Part shown: one piece after another, positions 48,879 to 59,000 of the stretch
Layout of the letters: the number at the start of each line of letters is the position of its first letter
How positions within the stretch are numbered: the stretch's first letter is position 1
Assembly (NCBI GenBank): GCA_964459385.1
Contig: CAYWLG010000004.1
Location: 215,406-279,405 of the forward strand
Origin: UBA6107 sp964459385
Lineage (GTDB): Bacteria > Chloroflexota > Anaerolineae > Anaerolineales > Anaerolineaceae
Length of the DNA stretch: 64,000 bases
Direction: 5' to 3'
Position numbers and translations under genes: made by a program
Notes under the pieces: generated by a model
Databases searched by the model: none
Told to the model about the DNA's origin: nothing
Seen by the model: the letters and a program-made list of their open reading frames with translations, nothing else

Positions 48879-49961
48879 ATGACCGAAACAAAAACTAAAA
48901 TTGAAGATGTGATTCTGGCCCTGCTCGATAACGAGCATCCCTTTCCATCCAAATATTGGCGTCGTTTTTCCGACCTCTCCCGTAGTGACATTCAAAGCCT
49001 GATCAAGATCTGGCCAGAAGTCAACCGTGAGCGAAAAATCGCCCTGTTTGAAGATCTTGAAACCGTGGCAGAGTCAGACACGCTGGTTAATTTTGAAGAA
49101 TTTTCAAAAATAGGCCTGGCCGATCCAGAACCGGCCGTTAAAGTATTGGCCATGCGCGCCTTGTGGGAGAGTGAAGATCACCACCTGGTTCCCCTCTTAA
49201 CTGAACTCATGATGAGTGACCCTGCTGAAGACGTTCGTGCCGCAGCAGCCTATGCATTGGGGCGCTTCGTATACCTCGGTGAACTGGAAACCATCCCCGA
49301 CGCGATTCGCATCAGCAACGTTCAAAATCTGTTGGACGTGGTCGGCAGCGAAGAACTGGCTATGGTGCGCCGCCGCGCCCTAGAATCGTTGGGCTACTCC
49401 GGCCACCCCAAAGTGCCCGAAGTCATCCGCACGGCGCTTGGCAGCGAAGACACACAATGGGTCACCTCTGCTCTCTATGCAATCGGTCGCTCAGCCGATG
49501 AGCAATGGGCCGATTATGTGCTGGAACAATTGAACTCGCCGGATGGCGAGATAGAATTTGAAGCCATCCGCGCTGCCGGGGAGCTTGAAATAGACGAAGC
49601 CCGTGACCCGTTACTGGATAAGCTGGAAGACAGCGAAGACGATAGCGAAAAACGTTATGCCATTCTCTGGGCGCTTTCACAGATCGGCGGCGAGGGCGTC
49701 AAAGACAAATTTGAAGAATTGCTAGAAAAATCGGATGATGAAGAAGAAATCGAATGGCTCGAGAAAGGCCTCGACAACCTTGAGTTGGGCAATGACCTTG
49801 ACACGATGGGGCTGATGGGTTTTGGCAACCCTAAAGTTGCCGCTGAAGACGCTGATTCTGATGATTATCAAGATGAAGATGACATCAATGACGATGACGA
49901 CGAAGATTCTGATGATTACTTCGATTCAGAAGAACTCGATGAAGAGGAATACGAAGAGTAA
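48879..49961 (+). CDS. HEAT repeat protein with long acidic C-terminal tail
   Basis: The 360-residue protein has about five to six HEAT-like repeats (about residues 70-300: DPEPAVKVLAMRALWESEDH, DPAEDVRAAAAYALGRFVY, SEELAMVRRRALESLGYSGH, SPDGEIEFEAIRAAGELEID) and then a 45-residue tail, nearly all Asp, Glu, Ser and Tyr (nt 49848-49955). It has no signal peptide or membrane helix. HEAT solenoids usually bind proteins; the tail could bind basic partners or metal. It lies between the site-2 protease and a gluzincin protease gene with gaps of 16 and 11 bp, so one transcript is likely. Function is not known. Confidence 0.7.
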   Translation: MTETKTKIEDVILALLDNEHPFPSKYWRRFSDLSRSDIQSLIKIWPEVNRERKIALFEDLETVAESDTLVNFEEFSKIGLADPEPAVKVLAMRALWESEDHHLVPLLTELMMSDPAEDVRAAAAYALGRFVYLGELETIPDAIRISNVQNLLDVVGSEELAMVRRRALESLGYSGHPKVPEVIRTALGSEDTQWVTSALYAIGRSADEQWADYVLEQLNSPDGEIEFEAIRAAGELEIDEARDPLLDKLEDSEDDSEKRYAILWALSQIGGEGVKDKFEELLEKSDDEEEIEWLEKGLDNLELGNDLDTMGLMGFGNPKVAAEDADSDDYQDEDDINDDDDEDSDDYFDSEELDEEEYEE

Positions 49962-49972
49962 ATAGAAACTCA

Positions 49973-51163
49973 ATGCGCTGGTTGATGCTCATTTCTTTGC
50001 TAGGTCAATATTTCTTGCTGGGTGTGTTTCCCCAGCAAGAAATTGTCATCGCCAATATCAACACCGAATATGTATTTAACCAGGCGCTCACCATCCAGGC
50101 GGATGTAAACCTCGCTCAACCCGTTGAAAAAGCCCAACTTAACCTGCAAACAGAAGCGGGCGAGATCAATCAGGTGGAATTCGCTCAAAGTTCAGCCAGC
50201 CAAATCCAATTGCAAATCGACCTGACCCAGTTGAATCTTCCTCCCTTCTCCAGGGTTTATTACTGGTTCGTTTTTCTCTTTCAAGACGGAAGTTCTTACA
50301 CCAGTCCCTCTTACTGGTTTGATTATTCGGACAATCGTTTTCAGTGGGAGTCAACTACCTCAAAATGGTTCAACATTTTTTGGGTTCAACCTGAACTCTC
50401 GGCAGAGTCCCTGCAGTCGCTTTCGCTGGACGGGTTAAAAAAAGCCACTACGGTTCTGCCTGTTTCGCCCAAATTACCCATTTCAATTTATCTTTATCCT
50501 GATGCTGCCTCACTGCAGCAAGCCTTGGGGGATTCTGCCTCTCATCTACTTGCCGGCAGAGCTTTGTTAAAGAACAATGTCATTCTGGTTTCCTCCTCCG
50601 ATGACCTGACCAATTCCACCAATCTGGAACGCCAGATACCACACGAACTGACCCACCTGATCGAGTATCAAATCAGTGGAGATAATTACACCTCAGTCCC
50701 TGCCTGGTTGCTTGAGGGGTTGGCCACCAACGCTGAAAATTATCAGAGCGCCGATCAGGCACGGGCGCTAAAAAGCGCTGTTCAAAAACAAACATTGATC
50801 CCGTTGGAGCAGCTTTGCATTTCTTTGCCAGATGACCCTGCTCTGACCACGCTCTCCTATGCAGAGTCAGCCTCTTTTACGAAGTTTCTCTCCGAAAGAT
50901 ATGGCACAGATAAGATAATGAACCTGCTCAAAAACGCAGGGAACGGGTTAAGCTGCCAGCAGTTGGTCGAAAATACGCTGGGAGGTTCTCTCGGTGATCT
51001 CGAAAACACCTGGAAGAGTGAATCGCTTCTGGCATCTACGAGGGGCGTTAATTTGGTTTCTTATTGGCCAGTGTTGCCTGTAATTGGGCTGATTCTAATT
51101 CCCTTAATTCTTATCCGTAAACATCAAAAGTCAAAAAACGCTTCAGGAGGATCCAATGCCTGA
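49973..51163 (+). CDS. Peptidase-MA-like gluzincin, membrane-anchored
   Basis: The 396-residue protein has a signal peptide (MRWLMLISLLGQYFLLGVFP), an N-terminal Ig-like domain (about 25-125), and a gluzincin domain with the zinc motif QIPHELTHLIEYQ (HExxH) and, about 25 residues on, PAWLLEGLATNAE (third ligand Glu). A hydrophobic helix (about 360-380) and a basic tail anchor it. It probably cuts proteins outside the membrane. It belongs to the peptidase_MA family and lies next to the site-2 protease and HEAT genes. Its stop overlaps the acylphosphatase start by 8 bp. Confidence 0.8.
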   Translation: MRWLMLISLLGQYFLLGVFPQQEIVIANINTEYVFNQALTIQADVNLAQPVEKAQLNLQTEAGEINQVEFAQSSASQIQLQIDLTQLNLPPFSRVYYWFVFLFQDGSSYTSPSYWFDYSDNRFQWESTTSKWFNIFWVQPELSAESLQSLSLDGLKKATTVLPVSPKLPISIYLYPDAASLQQALGDSASHLLAGRALLKNNVILVSSSDDLTNSTNLERQIPHELTHLIEYQISGDNYTSVPAWLLEGLATNAENYQSADQARALKSAVQKQTLIPLEQLCISLPDDPALTTLSYAESASFTKFLSERYGTDKIMNLLKNAGNGLSCQQLVENTLGGSLGDLENTWKSESLLASTRGVNLVSYWPVLPVIGLILIPLILIRKHQKSKNASGGSNA

Positions 51164-51452
51164 CACTTTGGAAATCAATTGTGTTCATGCTTTTGTTGAA
51201 GGGTATGTACAGGGGGTCGGCTTTCGTTATTTCGTCAAAGATACGGCCGAGCGCCTGCAATTAACGGGTTGGGTGCGCAACCGGTATGATGGTGCTGTTG
51301 AAGTAATGGCAGAAGGACCACACGCAAAGCTGGACGAATTGATGCAGGCCCTCCACACAGGGCCGAGCAGATCAACCGTGACAAATATAAAGGCCGAATG
51401 GTCTCATTCACTCGGCCTTTATACACAATTCAGTTTTCTTGCTACAGAGTAA
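51156..51452 (+). CDS. acyP: Acylphosphatase
   Basis: The 98-residue protein keeps the catalytic Arg in VEGYVQGVGFRYFVK (about residue 23) and the Asn in LTGWVRNRYDGAVEVMAEG (about 41). It hydrolyses carboxyl-phosphate bonds in the cytoplasm. AGGAGG at good spacing precedes the ATG, which lies inside the end of the gluzincin gene. It is the last gene of the plus-strand run. Confidence 0.95.
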   Translation: MPDTLEINCVHAFVEGYVQGVGFRYFVKDTAERLQLTGWVRNRYDGAVEVMAEGPHAKLDELMQALHTGPSRSTVTNIKAEWSHSLGLYTQFSFLATE

Positions 51453-51485
51453 AAAAAGCTCCCTTGCTTACTTTCCGCAAGGGAG
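51451..51485 (-). terminator. Terminator of the 94-residue gene, overlapping its 3' coding end
   Basis: Read on the minus strand, CTCCCTTG (51485-51478) pairs with CAAGGGAG (51466-51459) around an 11-base loop that includes the stop codon, followed by C and seven T (51457-51451). The left arm codes for the last residues LPCGK region. Confidence 0.85.
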
Positions 51486-51752
51486 TACATCATAACGTTC
51501 TAAAATCACTTCATTTTCTCTCGTTCTCGGCAAAATAAACTCTTCGATCTTGCGGTTGGTTTTGTCGCCCAAGAGAATTCGATACACAAAACCGGTCTGG
51601 TCCCAAGTGGGTTTCAATTGAACAGTAATGATCTTCCACTCGTTATCAAGCGCTGAAAGAAAGCGCAAGGTATTGGTTGAATGATTTGAAGAACAAACCG
51701 GCTGCTGAAGGGTGCTCCAGAATTTTTCACTTTTACTGGCAGTTGCTAACAT
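51468..51752 (-). CDS. Small uncharacterised 94-residue protein
   Basis: I do not recognise this protein. It begins MLATASKSEKFWSTLQQPV, has one Cys, a strand-rich middle (EWKIITVQLKP, TGFVYRILLGD) and EEFILPRTRENEVILERYDV. AAAGGAG lies 7 bases before the ATG, and a perfect terminator overlaps its 3' end, which supports a real, separately transcribed gene. No signal peptide or membrane helix is seen. UvrB ends 99 bp upstream on the same strand. Confidence 0.65.
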   Translation of the reverse strand: MLATASKSEKFWSTLQQPVCSSNHSTNTLRFLSALDNEWKIITVQLKPTWDQTGFVYRILLGDKTNRKIEEFILPRTRENEVILERYDVLPCGK

Positions 51753-51850
51753 TTCAATGCTCCTTTCATCCTGTATGCTTTTCTTGAATACAGCTTACCC
51801 AGAGATGATTTAGGATTGCTTAATTGATTGTTAACGCCTTGTAAAGGTTT

Positions 51851-53902
51851 TTACTCGATATCCCCGGCCATCAGCCGTGCTTTTTGCCAGGGGGGCAGAT
51901 CAGATTCTTCTGCGAGCAGTTTGCGCAAGTCTAAAATTTGATCGCGAAACACAGCGGCCTGTTCAAATTCAAGGTCCTTGGCTGCCTGTCTCATCTGATT
52001 TTCCATCTCGGCGATCAGACGACGAATTTCTTTCTCAGGCAAGGCAGGAGCATTCTTTCGACCGGCTTTATATTCGCCCCTTCCTTCGGCTGCCATTGAC
52101 GGAGATAAAGTTAGCTGCTCGGTAATATCGTGAACGGCCTTGATGATCGTGTACGGCTTGATGCCATTCTTCTCGTTGTAGTCCGTTTGTTTTTTGCGTC
52201 GTCGATCCGTTTCGTCGATGGCAGTCTTCATGGCGTCTGTCATTTTATCGGCATACATGATCACTTTGCCGTTCACATTTCTGGCAGCGCGACCGATCGT
52301 CTGGATCAAGGCTGTGGCAGAGCGCAGAAAGCCCTCTTTGTCCGCGTCCAGAATCGCCACCATCGAAACCTCTGGCAGATCCAGCCCCTCACGCAGCAAG
52401 TTGATGCCTACGATCACATCAAACACGCCCAGGCGCAGATCTCTCAAAATGCCGACGCGTTCCAGGGTTTCTACCTCAGAATGTAAGTAATGAACCTTGA
52501 CTCCCAGTTCAAGTAAATAATCCGCCAGGTCTTCAGCCATCCGTTTGGTTAGCGTAGTAACCAGCACGCGCTCCCCACGTTCCACTCTCTGCGTGATCTC
52601 GCCATAGAGATCGTCCACCTGGCCTTTGGTGGGGCGTACTTCCACTTCAGGGTCAATCAAACCGGTGGGGCGGATGATCTGTTCGACCACCTGCTTGGAG
52701 CGATCCATCTCAAAGCTGGCGGGTGTGGCAGAGGTATAGATGGTGAATCCCATATGAGCTTTAAACTCGTCAAAGGTAAGCGGGCGATTATCCATTGCAG
52801 AGGGCAAGCGGAACCCATACTCGACCAAAGTGCTCTTGCGTGATTGGTCCCCGTGGAACATACCGCGAATTTGCGGCACGGTCATGTGCGATTCATCCAA
52901 AAAGAGCAAGTAGTCGCTGGGCAAATAATCCATCAACGTCCAGGGGGCGGACCCGGCGGGCCGTTGATCCAAATGTCGGCTGTAATTCTCGATGCCCGAA
53001 CAATAGCCCACTTCTTTGAGCATTTCCAGATCATAGCGACAGCGCTGTTCCAAGCGTTGTGCCTCAAGCAGTTTGCCGCTGTTCTTAAAATATTGGAGCT
53101 GGTCGTCAAGCTCGCCTTCAATATCGCCGATCGCCTTTTTTAATCGTTCTTCATTCGTGATGTAATGTTTGGCCGGATAAATTTCAATGCTCTCTGGCTC
53201 GCTGAATATCTCACCCGTTAGCGGGTTGTACTCAACGATCTTCTCCACTTCGTCTCCAAAAAAGCTAACTCGAACCGCCTTCTTTTCTTCGTAGGCAGGA
53301 AAAATCTCAATCGTTTCGCCGCGCACCCGAAAAACGCCGGGCCTTAATTCAAGATCGTTACGCTGATATTGCCCTTCGATCAGTTTGCGCAAAAGGGCAT
53401 TACGCCGAAAAATCTCCCCCACATCGAACCGTATGACCACGCCGGCATAGTTGCTCGGGTCGCCCAAACCGTAGATACAAGAGACCGAGGCAACGATCAC
53501 CACATCCTTGCGCGACATCAGCGCCGTGGTGGCAGCCAATCTTAAGCGATCAATTTCTTCATTGATCTCGGTCTCTTTTTCGATATACAGGTCTTGCCGT
53601 GGCACGTAAGCTTCTGGCTGATAGTAATCGTAGTAAGAAACAAAATACTCAACTGCGTTTTCGGGAAAAAACTCTTTGAATTCCGTATAAAGCTGGGCAG
53701 CCAGGGTCTTGTTATGCGCCATGATCAGCGCCGGCATTTGCATCTGTTCGATCACATTGGCCATGGTAAAGGTCTTGCCGGTACCGGTGGCCCCCAACAG
53801 TACCTGGTCGCGATACCCCTGACGCAGCCCCGCCAGCAATTGTTGAATGGCTTCGGGCTGATCTCCGGTCGGTTTATAAGGGGCATGAAGTTTAAAATCC
53901 AT
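51851..53902 (-). CDS. uvrB: UvrABC system protein B (excinuclease helicase subunit)
   Basis: The 683-residue protein is full length: Walker A LLGATGTGKTFTMANV (about residues 36-51), beta-hairpin YFVSYYDYYQPEAYVP, DESH in LFLDESHMTVPQIRGM, helicase motif V/VI ILDADKEGFLRS and ALIQTIGRAARNVNGKVIMY, and a C-terminal UVR motif (IRRLIAEMENQMRQAAKDLE). It loads on damaged DNA with UvrA and guides UvrC cuts in nucleotide excision repair. The promoter, with a possible SOS box, is at 53936-53963. Mfd, which feeds this pathway, is encoded 2.1 kb upstream on the same strand. Confidence 0.97.
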   Translation of the reverse strand: MDFKLHAPYKPTGDQPEAIQQLLAGLRQGYRDQVLLGATGTGKTFTMANVIEQMQMPALIMAHNKTLAAQLYTEFKEFFPENAVEYFVSYYDYYQPEAYVPRQDLYIEKETEINEEIDRLRLAATTALMSRKDVVIVASVSCIYGLGDPSNYAGVVIRFDVGEIFRRNALLRKLIEGQYQRNDLELRPGVFRVRGETIEIFPAYEEKKAVRVSFFGDEVEKIVEYNPLTGEIFSEPESIEIYPAKHYITNEERLKKAIGDIEGELDDQLQYFKNSGKLLEAQRLEQRCRYDLEMLKEVGYCSGIENYSRHLDQRPAGSAPWTLMDYLPSDYLLFLDESHMTVPQIRGMFHGDQSRKSTLVEYGFRLPSAMDNRPLTFDEFKAHMGFTIYTSATPASFEMDRSKQVVEQIIRPTGLIDPEVEVRPTKGQVDDLYGEITQRVERGERVLVTTLTKRMAEDLADYLLELGVKVHYLHSEVETLERVGILRDLRLGVFDVIVGINLLREGLDLPEVSMVAILDADKEGFLRSATALIQTIGRAARNVNGKVIMYADKMTDAMKTAIDETDRRRKKQTDYNEKNGIKPYTIIKAVHDITEQLTLSPSMAAEGRGEYKAGRKNAPALPEKEIRRLIAEMENQMRQAAKDLEFEQAAVFRDQILDLRKLLAEESDLPPWQKARLMAGDIE

Positions 53903-53935
53903 ATCAAATCCTCGTGAATGTCACCATCACAAGCA

Positions 53936-53963
53936 ATTATAGCACACTTGTTCAATTATCCAA
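53936..53963 (-). promoter_or_regulatory. uvrB promoter with candidate LexA/SOS box
   Basis: On the minus strand: TTGGAT (53963-53958) and extended TGC-TATAAT (-10 at 53941-53936), 16 bp apart. Between them GAACAAGTGTGC (53953-53942) differs in one base from the Gram-positive SOS pattern GAAC-RNRY-GTTY. Regulation by LexA is inference. Confidence 0.5.
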
Positions 53964-55352
53964 TTACTCTAAAACGGGTAATTTTAGTGTAAACACGGCG
54001 CCGCCACTTTTTCCGTTTTTGGCGGTCAGGTCCCCACCGTGCACTTTGGCAAGATTGCGTGCAATCGAGAGGCCCAAACCGGTGCTGCTGAATTCATGAC
54101 TGCGCGCCTTATCTCCACGATAGAAACGCTCAAACAAATGGGGCAGATCGGCCTCATCAATGCCGCAGCCGGTGTCCCTCACATCACAATAGACAAAATC
54201 CTCTTTTTTATAAAGTTCAACCTGAATCTTGCCGTGATCGGGGGTGTGGTGCAGCGCATTGCTGATCAAGTTGCTTAAAATTTGCACCACGCGGTCGGAA
54301 TCTGCCATGATCTTGGTATCTGTCGGGCAATTGGTTCCATCAAACGACAGGTCAACCGAATGCTGAGAGGCCTTCGCCTGAAAACGCTCTACCACCTGTT
54401 GAATCAGTTCAGCAATGTTCACTTCATGCTGTTCCAGCGGCAGCTCACCCGCGTCTACCAGGGCGAGCGTTCGCAGATCGTCTACCAGACGGGCCAAAAA
54501 GTTTGTTTGGTCCAAAACAGTTTGCAAACTTTCCCCCGATAACGGTACTATTCCGTCCTGCATTGCTTCCAGTTGAGCCCGTTGCACGGCCAGCGGGGAG
54601 CGCAGTTCGTGGGCAATGTCCGCGGTCATCGCTTTTTTCCGTTCTTCAGATTTTTGCAGGCTGTCTGCCATCTCGTTGAACGTCTTCCCCAACACCGCAA
54701 TTTCATCACTTCCCTGTTCGCCCACTCGAACGCTTAGATCTCCCTGCGAAAGTGTTCTGGCCGCCTGAGTCAATTTGTTGACGGGTTTTACCAGTCTATT
54801 TGTAAATAGAATGGCGAAAAGAATCGCCAACAATAGCGCAATAATGGATACGCGCACAAGAGTGTTTCTTAACGAGGTAAATAATGGGGTCACTTCGGTT
54901 GCCTGTAAGGCACTCTTCCCGGAAACGAACAAGTAACCGATCGCTTTGCCTGAACTGCCGGTCAATTCAATCCCGTTCTCTTTCGTCTGGTCGGTAATGA
55001 CATCGCCTGGCTGGTTGCCGTTTGAACTCCAAACTACCATCAGGTCAGTATCGGTGAGCGTAAACGGCTCCCGCCTTCCCGCACCCATATTTCCCATTCC
55101 CTGATTCGCCCCGCCCATTGGGCCTCTGGGCTGGCCGTTTTCCAGAATTTCTTCAACCCCTACCCAGGAATCGTGCACGTCGTAATACTGCTCAAGGTTG
55201 TCCACCGTATCTTGAAAACCATAAATGCCGCCGCGCAGAATAAAGTTCCTCACTTGCCTGGCATTATCGATGCCAATAAACACGACCAGACTACCCGTTA
55301 CGGTCATAACGAGTAGCACAAAAGCCAGGATCATTTTCGTACGCAAAGACAT
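53964..55352 (-). CDS. Sensor histidine kinase
   Basis: The 462-residue kinase has a first transmembrane helix at about 5-28, an extracytoplasmic sensor (about 30-160) with a Gly/Met/Asn-rich stretch (GGANQGMGNMGAGRRE), a second helix (about 170-190), HAMP (about 190-245), a HisKA domain with DIAHELRSPLAVQRAQLEA (phospho-His) and an ATPase domain (LISNALHHTPDHG, DTGCGIDEADLPHLFERF, STGLGLSIARNLAKVHGG). It forms a pair with the adjacent regulator, which starts 6 bp upstream. Ligand is unknown. Confidence 0.93.
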   Translation of the reverse strand: MSLRTKMILAFVLLVMTVTGSLVVFIGIDNARQVRNFILRGGIYGFQDTVDNLEQYYDVHDSWVGVEEILENGQPRGPMGGANQGMGNMGAGRREPFTLTDTDLMVVWSSNGNQPGDVITDQTKENGIELTGSSGKAIGYLFVSGKSALQATEVTPLFTSLRNTLVRVSIIALLLAILFAILFTNRLVKPVNKLTQAARTLSQGDLSVRVGEQGSDEIAVLGKTFNEMADSLQKSEERKKAMTADIAHELRSPLAVQRAQLEAMQDGIVPLSGESLQTVLDQTNFLARLVDDLRTLALVDAGELPLEQHEVNIAELIQQVVERFQAKASQHSVDLSFDGTNCPTDTKIMADSDRVVQILSNLISNALHHTPDHGKIQVELYKKEDFVYCDVRDTGCGIDEADLPHLFERFYRGDKARSHEFSSTGLGLSIARNLAKVHGGDLTAKNGKSGGAVFTLKLPVLE

Positions 55353-55358
55353 AATTTT

Positions 55359-56042
55359 CTACTTTCCTCGTGAAAACCGGTAACCCACACCAAATACAGT
55401 TTCGATGTACAGCGGGTTTCTTGGATCGGTTTCTATTTTGCTGCGCAAGTTCTTGATATGAACATCGATACTGCGTTCATAACCCTCAAACACGCTTTTC
55501 TCCAACACTTCCAAAAGCTGTAACCTTGAATAAACCCTGCCCGGATTCGAAGCCATCGCATATAAAAGTTGATATTCGGTCGGCGTCAGGTCAACCTTTT
55601 TGCCGCTGATCTTCACTTCGTGAAATTCGTGGTCAATTTCAAGCAGCCCAAATTGAATGGATTTACTTTGCCCCGCCTCTTTTTTGACCCGGTGCAGCAC
55701 GGCTTTTACCCTGGCCACCAGCTCGCGCGGTGAAAAAGGTTTGCTGATGTAATCGTCCGCCCCGGTGCGAAACCCTTCCAATCGATCCATTTCTTCCACC
55801 CTGGCGGTCACCATGATGATCGGCACATCCGTTTCACGGCGAATTTCGTTGGCGACATCCAACCCATCCATGCCCGGCAAATTCAGGTCCAGCAGCACAA
55901 GATCAGGTTTTTCAGTAAAAACCATATCCAGGCCGCTGTCACCGCGCAGCGAACCGCTCACCACGAACCCATCCCTTTCGAGATAAGAGGTGATGATCTT
56001 TGCCAGATGCGGATCATCTTCGATCACCAGAATTTTATTCAT
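55359..56042 (-). CDS. OmpR/PhoB-type response regulator
   Basis: The 227-residue regulator has a receiver with ILVIEDDPHLAKIITSYL (acid pair), LVLLDLNLPGMDG (phospho-Asp), and ADDYISKPFSPRELVARV (Lys), and a winged-helix DNA-binding domain (VDLTPTEYQLLYAMASNPG, then SIDVHIKNLRSKIETDP, ETVFGVGYRF). It works with the kinase 6 bp downstream. Its ATG overlaps the mfd stop by 4 bp (ATGA), so the two-component system is expressed from the mfd transcript. Targets are unknown. Confidence 0.93.
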   Translation of the reverse strand: MNKILVIEDDPHLAKIITSYLERDGFVVSGSLRGDSGLDMVFTEKPDLVLLDLNLPGMDGLDVANEIRRETDVPIIMVTARVEEMDRLEGFRTGADDYISKPFSPRELVARVKAVLHRVKKEAGQSKSIQFGLLEIDHEFHEVKISGKKVDLTPTEYQLLYAMASNPGRVYSRLQLLEVLEKSVFEGYERSIDVHIKNLRSKIETDPRNPLYIETVFGVGYRFSRGK

Positions 56043-59000
56043 TTGGGCATTATATCAGAGAGTACCTGCAGTAAGTGCTCCATCCAACCGGGAGATGTTT
56101 CGTTAAACGGCATCCAATAGGCGTTTTTTCCGGCACGGACATCCGGGCGCACCTGTTTTAGGTCACGGCTGGTAACGCCGGCCGGCAGGTTCGGGTATCT
56201 CATCACAATTTGATCGCTTTCCACGCTTACAGAAGCCAACCCGGCTTTTTCAGCTCTCAGCTTAACGCGAATTTGATACAACAAATTCTTTACCGGCTCT
56301 GAATAAGCGCCAAAGCGGTCAATGAACTCTTCTTCCAGTGCATCCAGTTCTGTCTCATCGCGCAAATTTGCCATGCGTCGATACAGTTGCAGCCTTAGCG
56401 TCTGATCGGGCACATATTCAGCCGGCAAAGCCACAGCCAGGGGCAAATCCACGCTCACAGGAATATAAGCCGCAGATACGCCAAAAGCCTCATCCACGGC
56501 GCTTTCGGTCACCTTTTGCGTCTTCTTCAACTCTTGTACCGCTTGGTTTAGCATGCGCGCATACAAGTGAAAACCGACCGAAGCAATGTAGCCACTCTGC
56601 CGCACACCCAGCATTTCGCCCGCCCCGCGCATTTCAAGGTCACGCATGGCGATCGAGTAACCTGCACCCAGTTGGGTATTCTCGGCAATCGTTTCCAAAC
56701 GTTCCAAACCTTCTGGTGTGGGAGCCTTTTTGCGGTGGCGGAAAAAGTATGCATAAGCCCGTTGGGCACTGCGTCCTACCCGGCCGCGCAGTTGATAAAG
56801 CTGAGCCAGGCCAAAAGTATCGCCGCGGTCAACGATCAGTGTGTTGGCATTGGGGATATCCAACCCCGATTCGATGATTGAAGTGCACAGCAAAACGTCA
56901 ATTTCGCCCCGCGAAAACTGCGCCATCACCTTTGAAAGCTCTTCTTCAGGCATTTGACCGTGTGCGATGCCCACACGCGCTTCTGGAACCAATTGAGCGA
57001 TGTGGCTTTTCATGGCGTAGATCGTCTGCACGCGGTTGTGCAAAAAGAAGACCTGCCCCCCTCTTTCCATCTCGCGCAGAATGGCCTGCTTGGCCAGTTT
57101 GGGCGAATAGGGGCCAATATGCGTGATCACCGGCAAGCGTTCTGCAGGCGGCGTATTGATGATCGAGATATCGCGCACACCGGTAAGTGCCATATACAAG
57201 GTTCTCGGAATCGGCGTGGCCGTTAAGGTCAGCACATCCACTTCGGTGCGCAGCTTTTTAAAATGCTCCTTGTGGGTTACCCCAAAACGCTGCTCTTCAT
57301 CGATGATCACCAGCCCCAGGTCTTTGAAAACGACGTCGCTGGTCAGCAAACGATGGGTACCGATTACGATATCCATTTCGCCGATCATCAGTTTGGCGAT
57401 GATCTCATCCTGCTGCTTCGGGGTGCGAAAACGCGAAAGCATCTCCACCGATACGGGGAAAGCCGATAGCCGCTGCTTGAAGGTCTCATAATGCTGCTGT
57501 GCCAGCACGGTTGTTGGCACAAGAACGGCCACCTGTTTGCCATCCATCACCGCCTTGAAGGCAGCGCGCAGGGCTACTTCGGTTTTGCCGTAGCCCACAT
57601 CGCCACAAAGCAGGCGATCCATGGGTTTTGTCTTTTCCATGTCCTTTTTTACTTCATTGATCGCACGCAGTTGATCTTCCGTTTCTACGTAGGGGAAACT
57701 GGCTTCCAGCTCCTGCTGCCAGGTGTTATCCGGGCTAAACGCAAAACCCTTGGCTTCTTCACGGCGCGCATACAGTTCGAGCAATTCCTGCGCAATTTGA
57801 ATGACGGCTTCACGAACCGACTGTTTCGTCTGCGCCCATTCGGGGCTGCCCAAACGGGAGGGTTGCGGGGTCGTGCCTTCCGGGCCGACGTAGCGGGTTA
57901 AACGATCCGCCTGGTGGATGGGCACGAATAGTTGATCGCCGTTCTCGTACTCAACACACAGAAACTCCCGCTCGTTGCCTTCCAGAGTGCGGCGTACCAA
58001 ACCCGAAAAGCGCCCCACGCCGTAATCCACATGGACGACCCAATCACCCGGCTTAAGGTCAGCGAAGGTGGCCTCGGGAGCCTGATGGGTTTGTTTGATG
58101 CGCGGACGTGGCAAAGGTCTTTCCCAGCCAAAGATCTCGCTGTCGGTGATGACTTGCTCCACTTTGAGCCCGTTTTCATAAAGGGTCCAGCCCTCGGTGA
58201 GGCTCCCCTCGCGGAAAGTTGGCTGCTGTTTGTCCGTCACTTCGCCGCTGTGCTCTTGCCAGAGCTCTTTCAGGCGCGAAAGCTGCCTCGAGATCACGTA
58301 AGATTCCGTGCCCTCCTGACAATCGCTGGAGAGTTCCTCCATAAAAGGCTTCAAGCGTCCGCCAAAACGCTCACCGGGCACAAAAGCCTCTGCCAGTTCA
58401 GATACCTCGTTTGAGGTGGATCTCCCCAATTCCAGCCAGCGCATGGATTGGATCGTATCGCTCAACTCAGACCAGGTTAAATAAGGCACCGGAAAATCTT
58501 CCGGCAGCACCCCTTCTTCGATGCTTTCCTGCCTGATCTTGACTGCCTGCTCCTCAATTTCTTCAGCAAAAGACTGCACATTCCCCACATCGTCGATCAG
58601 GATCAGCGTATTTTTAGGCAGATAGTCCAGCAAAGAAGCGGGCATTTTGTGGATGAGCGGTAAATAGAATTCATCCACATTTTGCTCTTCAGGCAGCAAG
58701 CTATCCGCTTTGGCCTGCGAATATTCGCGCGCAGGCGAAATGAGCAATTCATCCAAATTCTTGATCGTGCGCTGTGAAGCGGGGTTAAATTGGCGGATGG
58801 TATCCACCTCGTCGCCAAAAAATTCCAAGCGGGCTGGGAAAGGCTCAGAAGGCGCCCATACATCCAAGATACCCCCGCGGCGCGAAAACTGCCCGAAATC
58901 CAGCACGGTATCCACGGCCTCGTAGCCAATGCCTACCCACTGACGCTGCAGTTCTTCGGGGTTTACCTGCTGCCCCAGGCGAATCGTGCGGCTGGCAACC

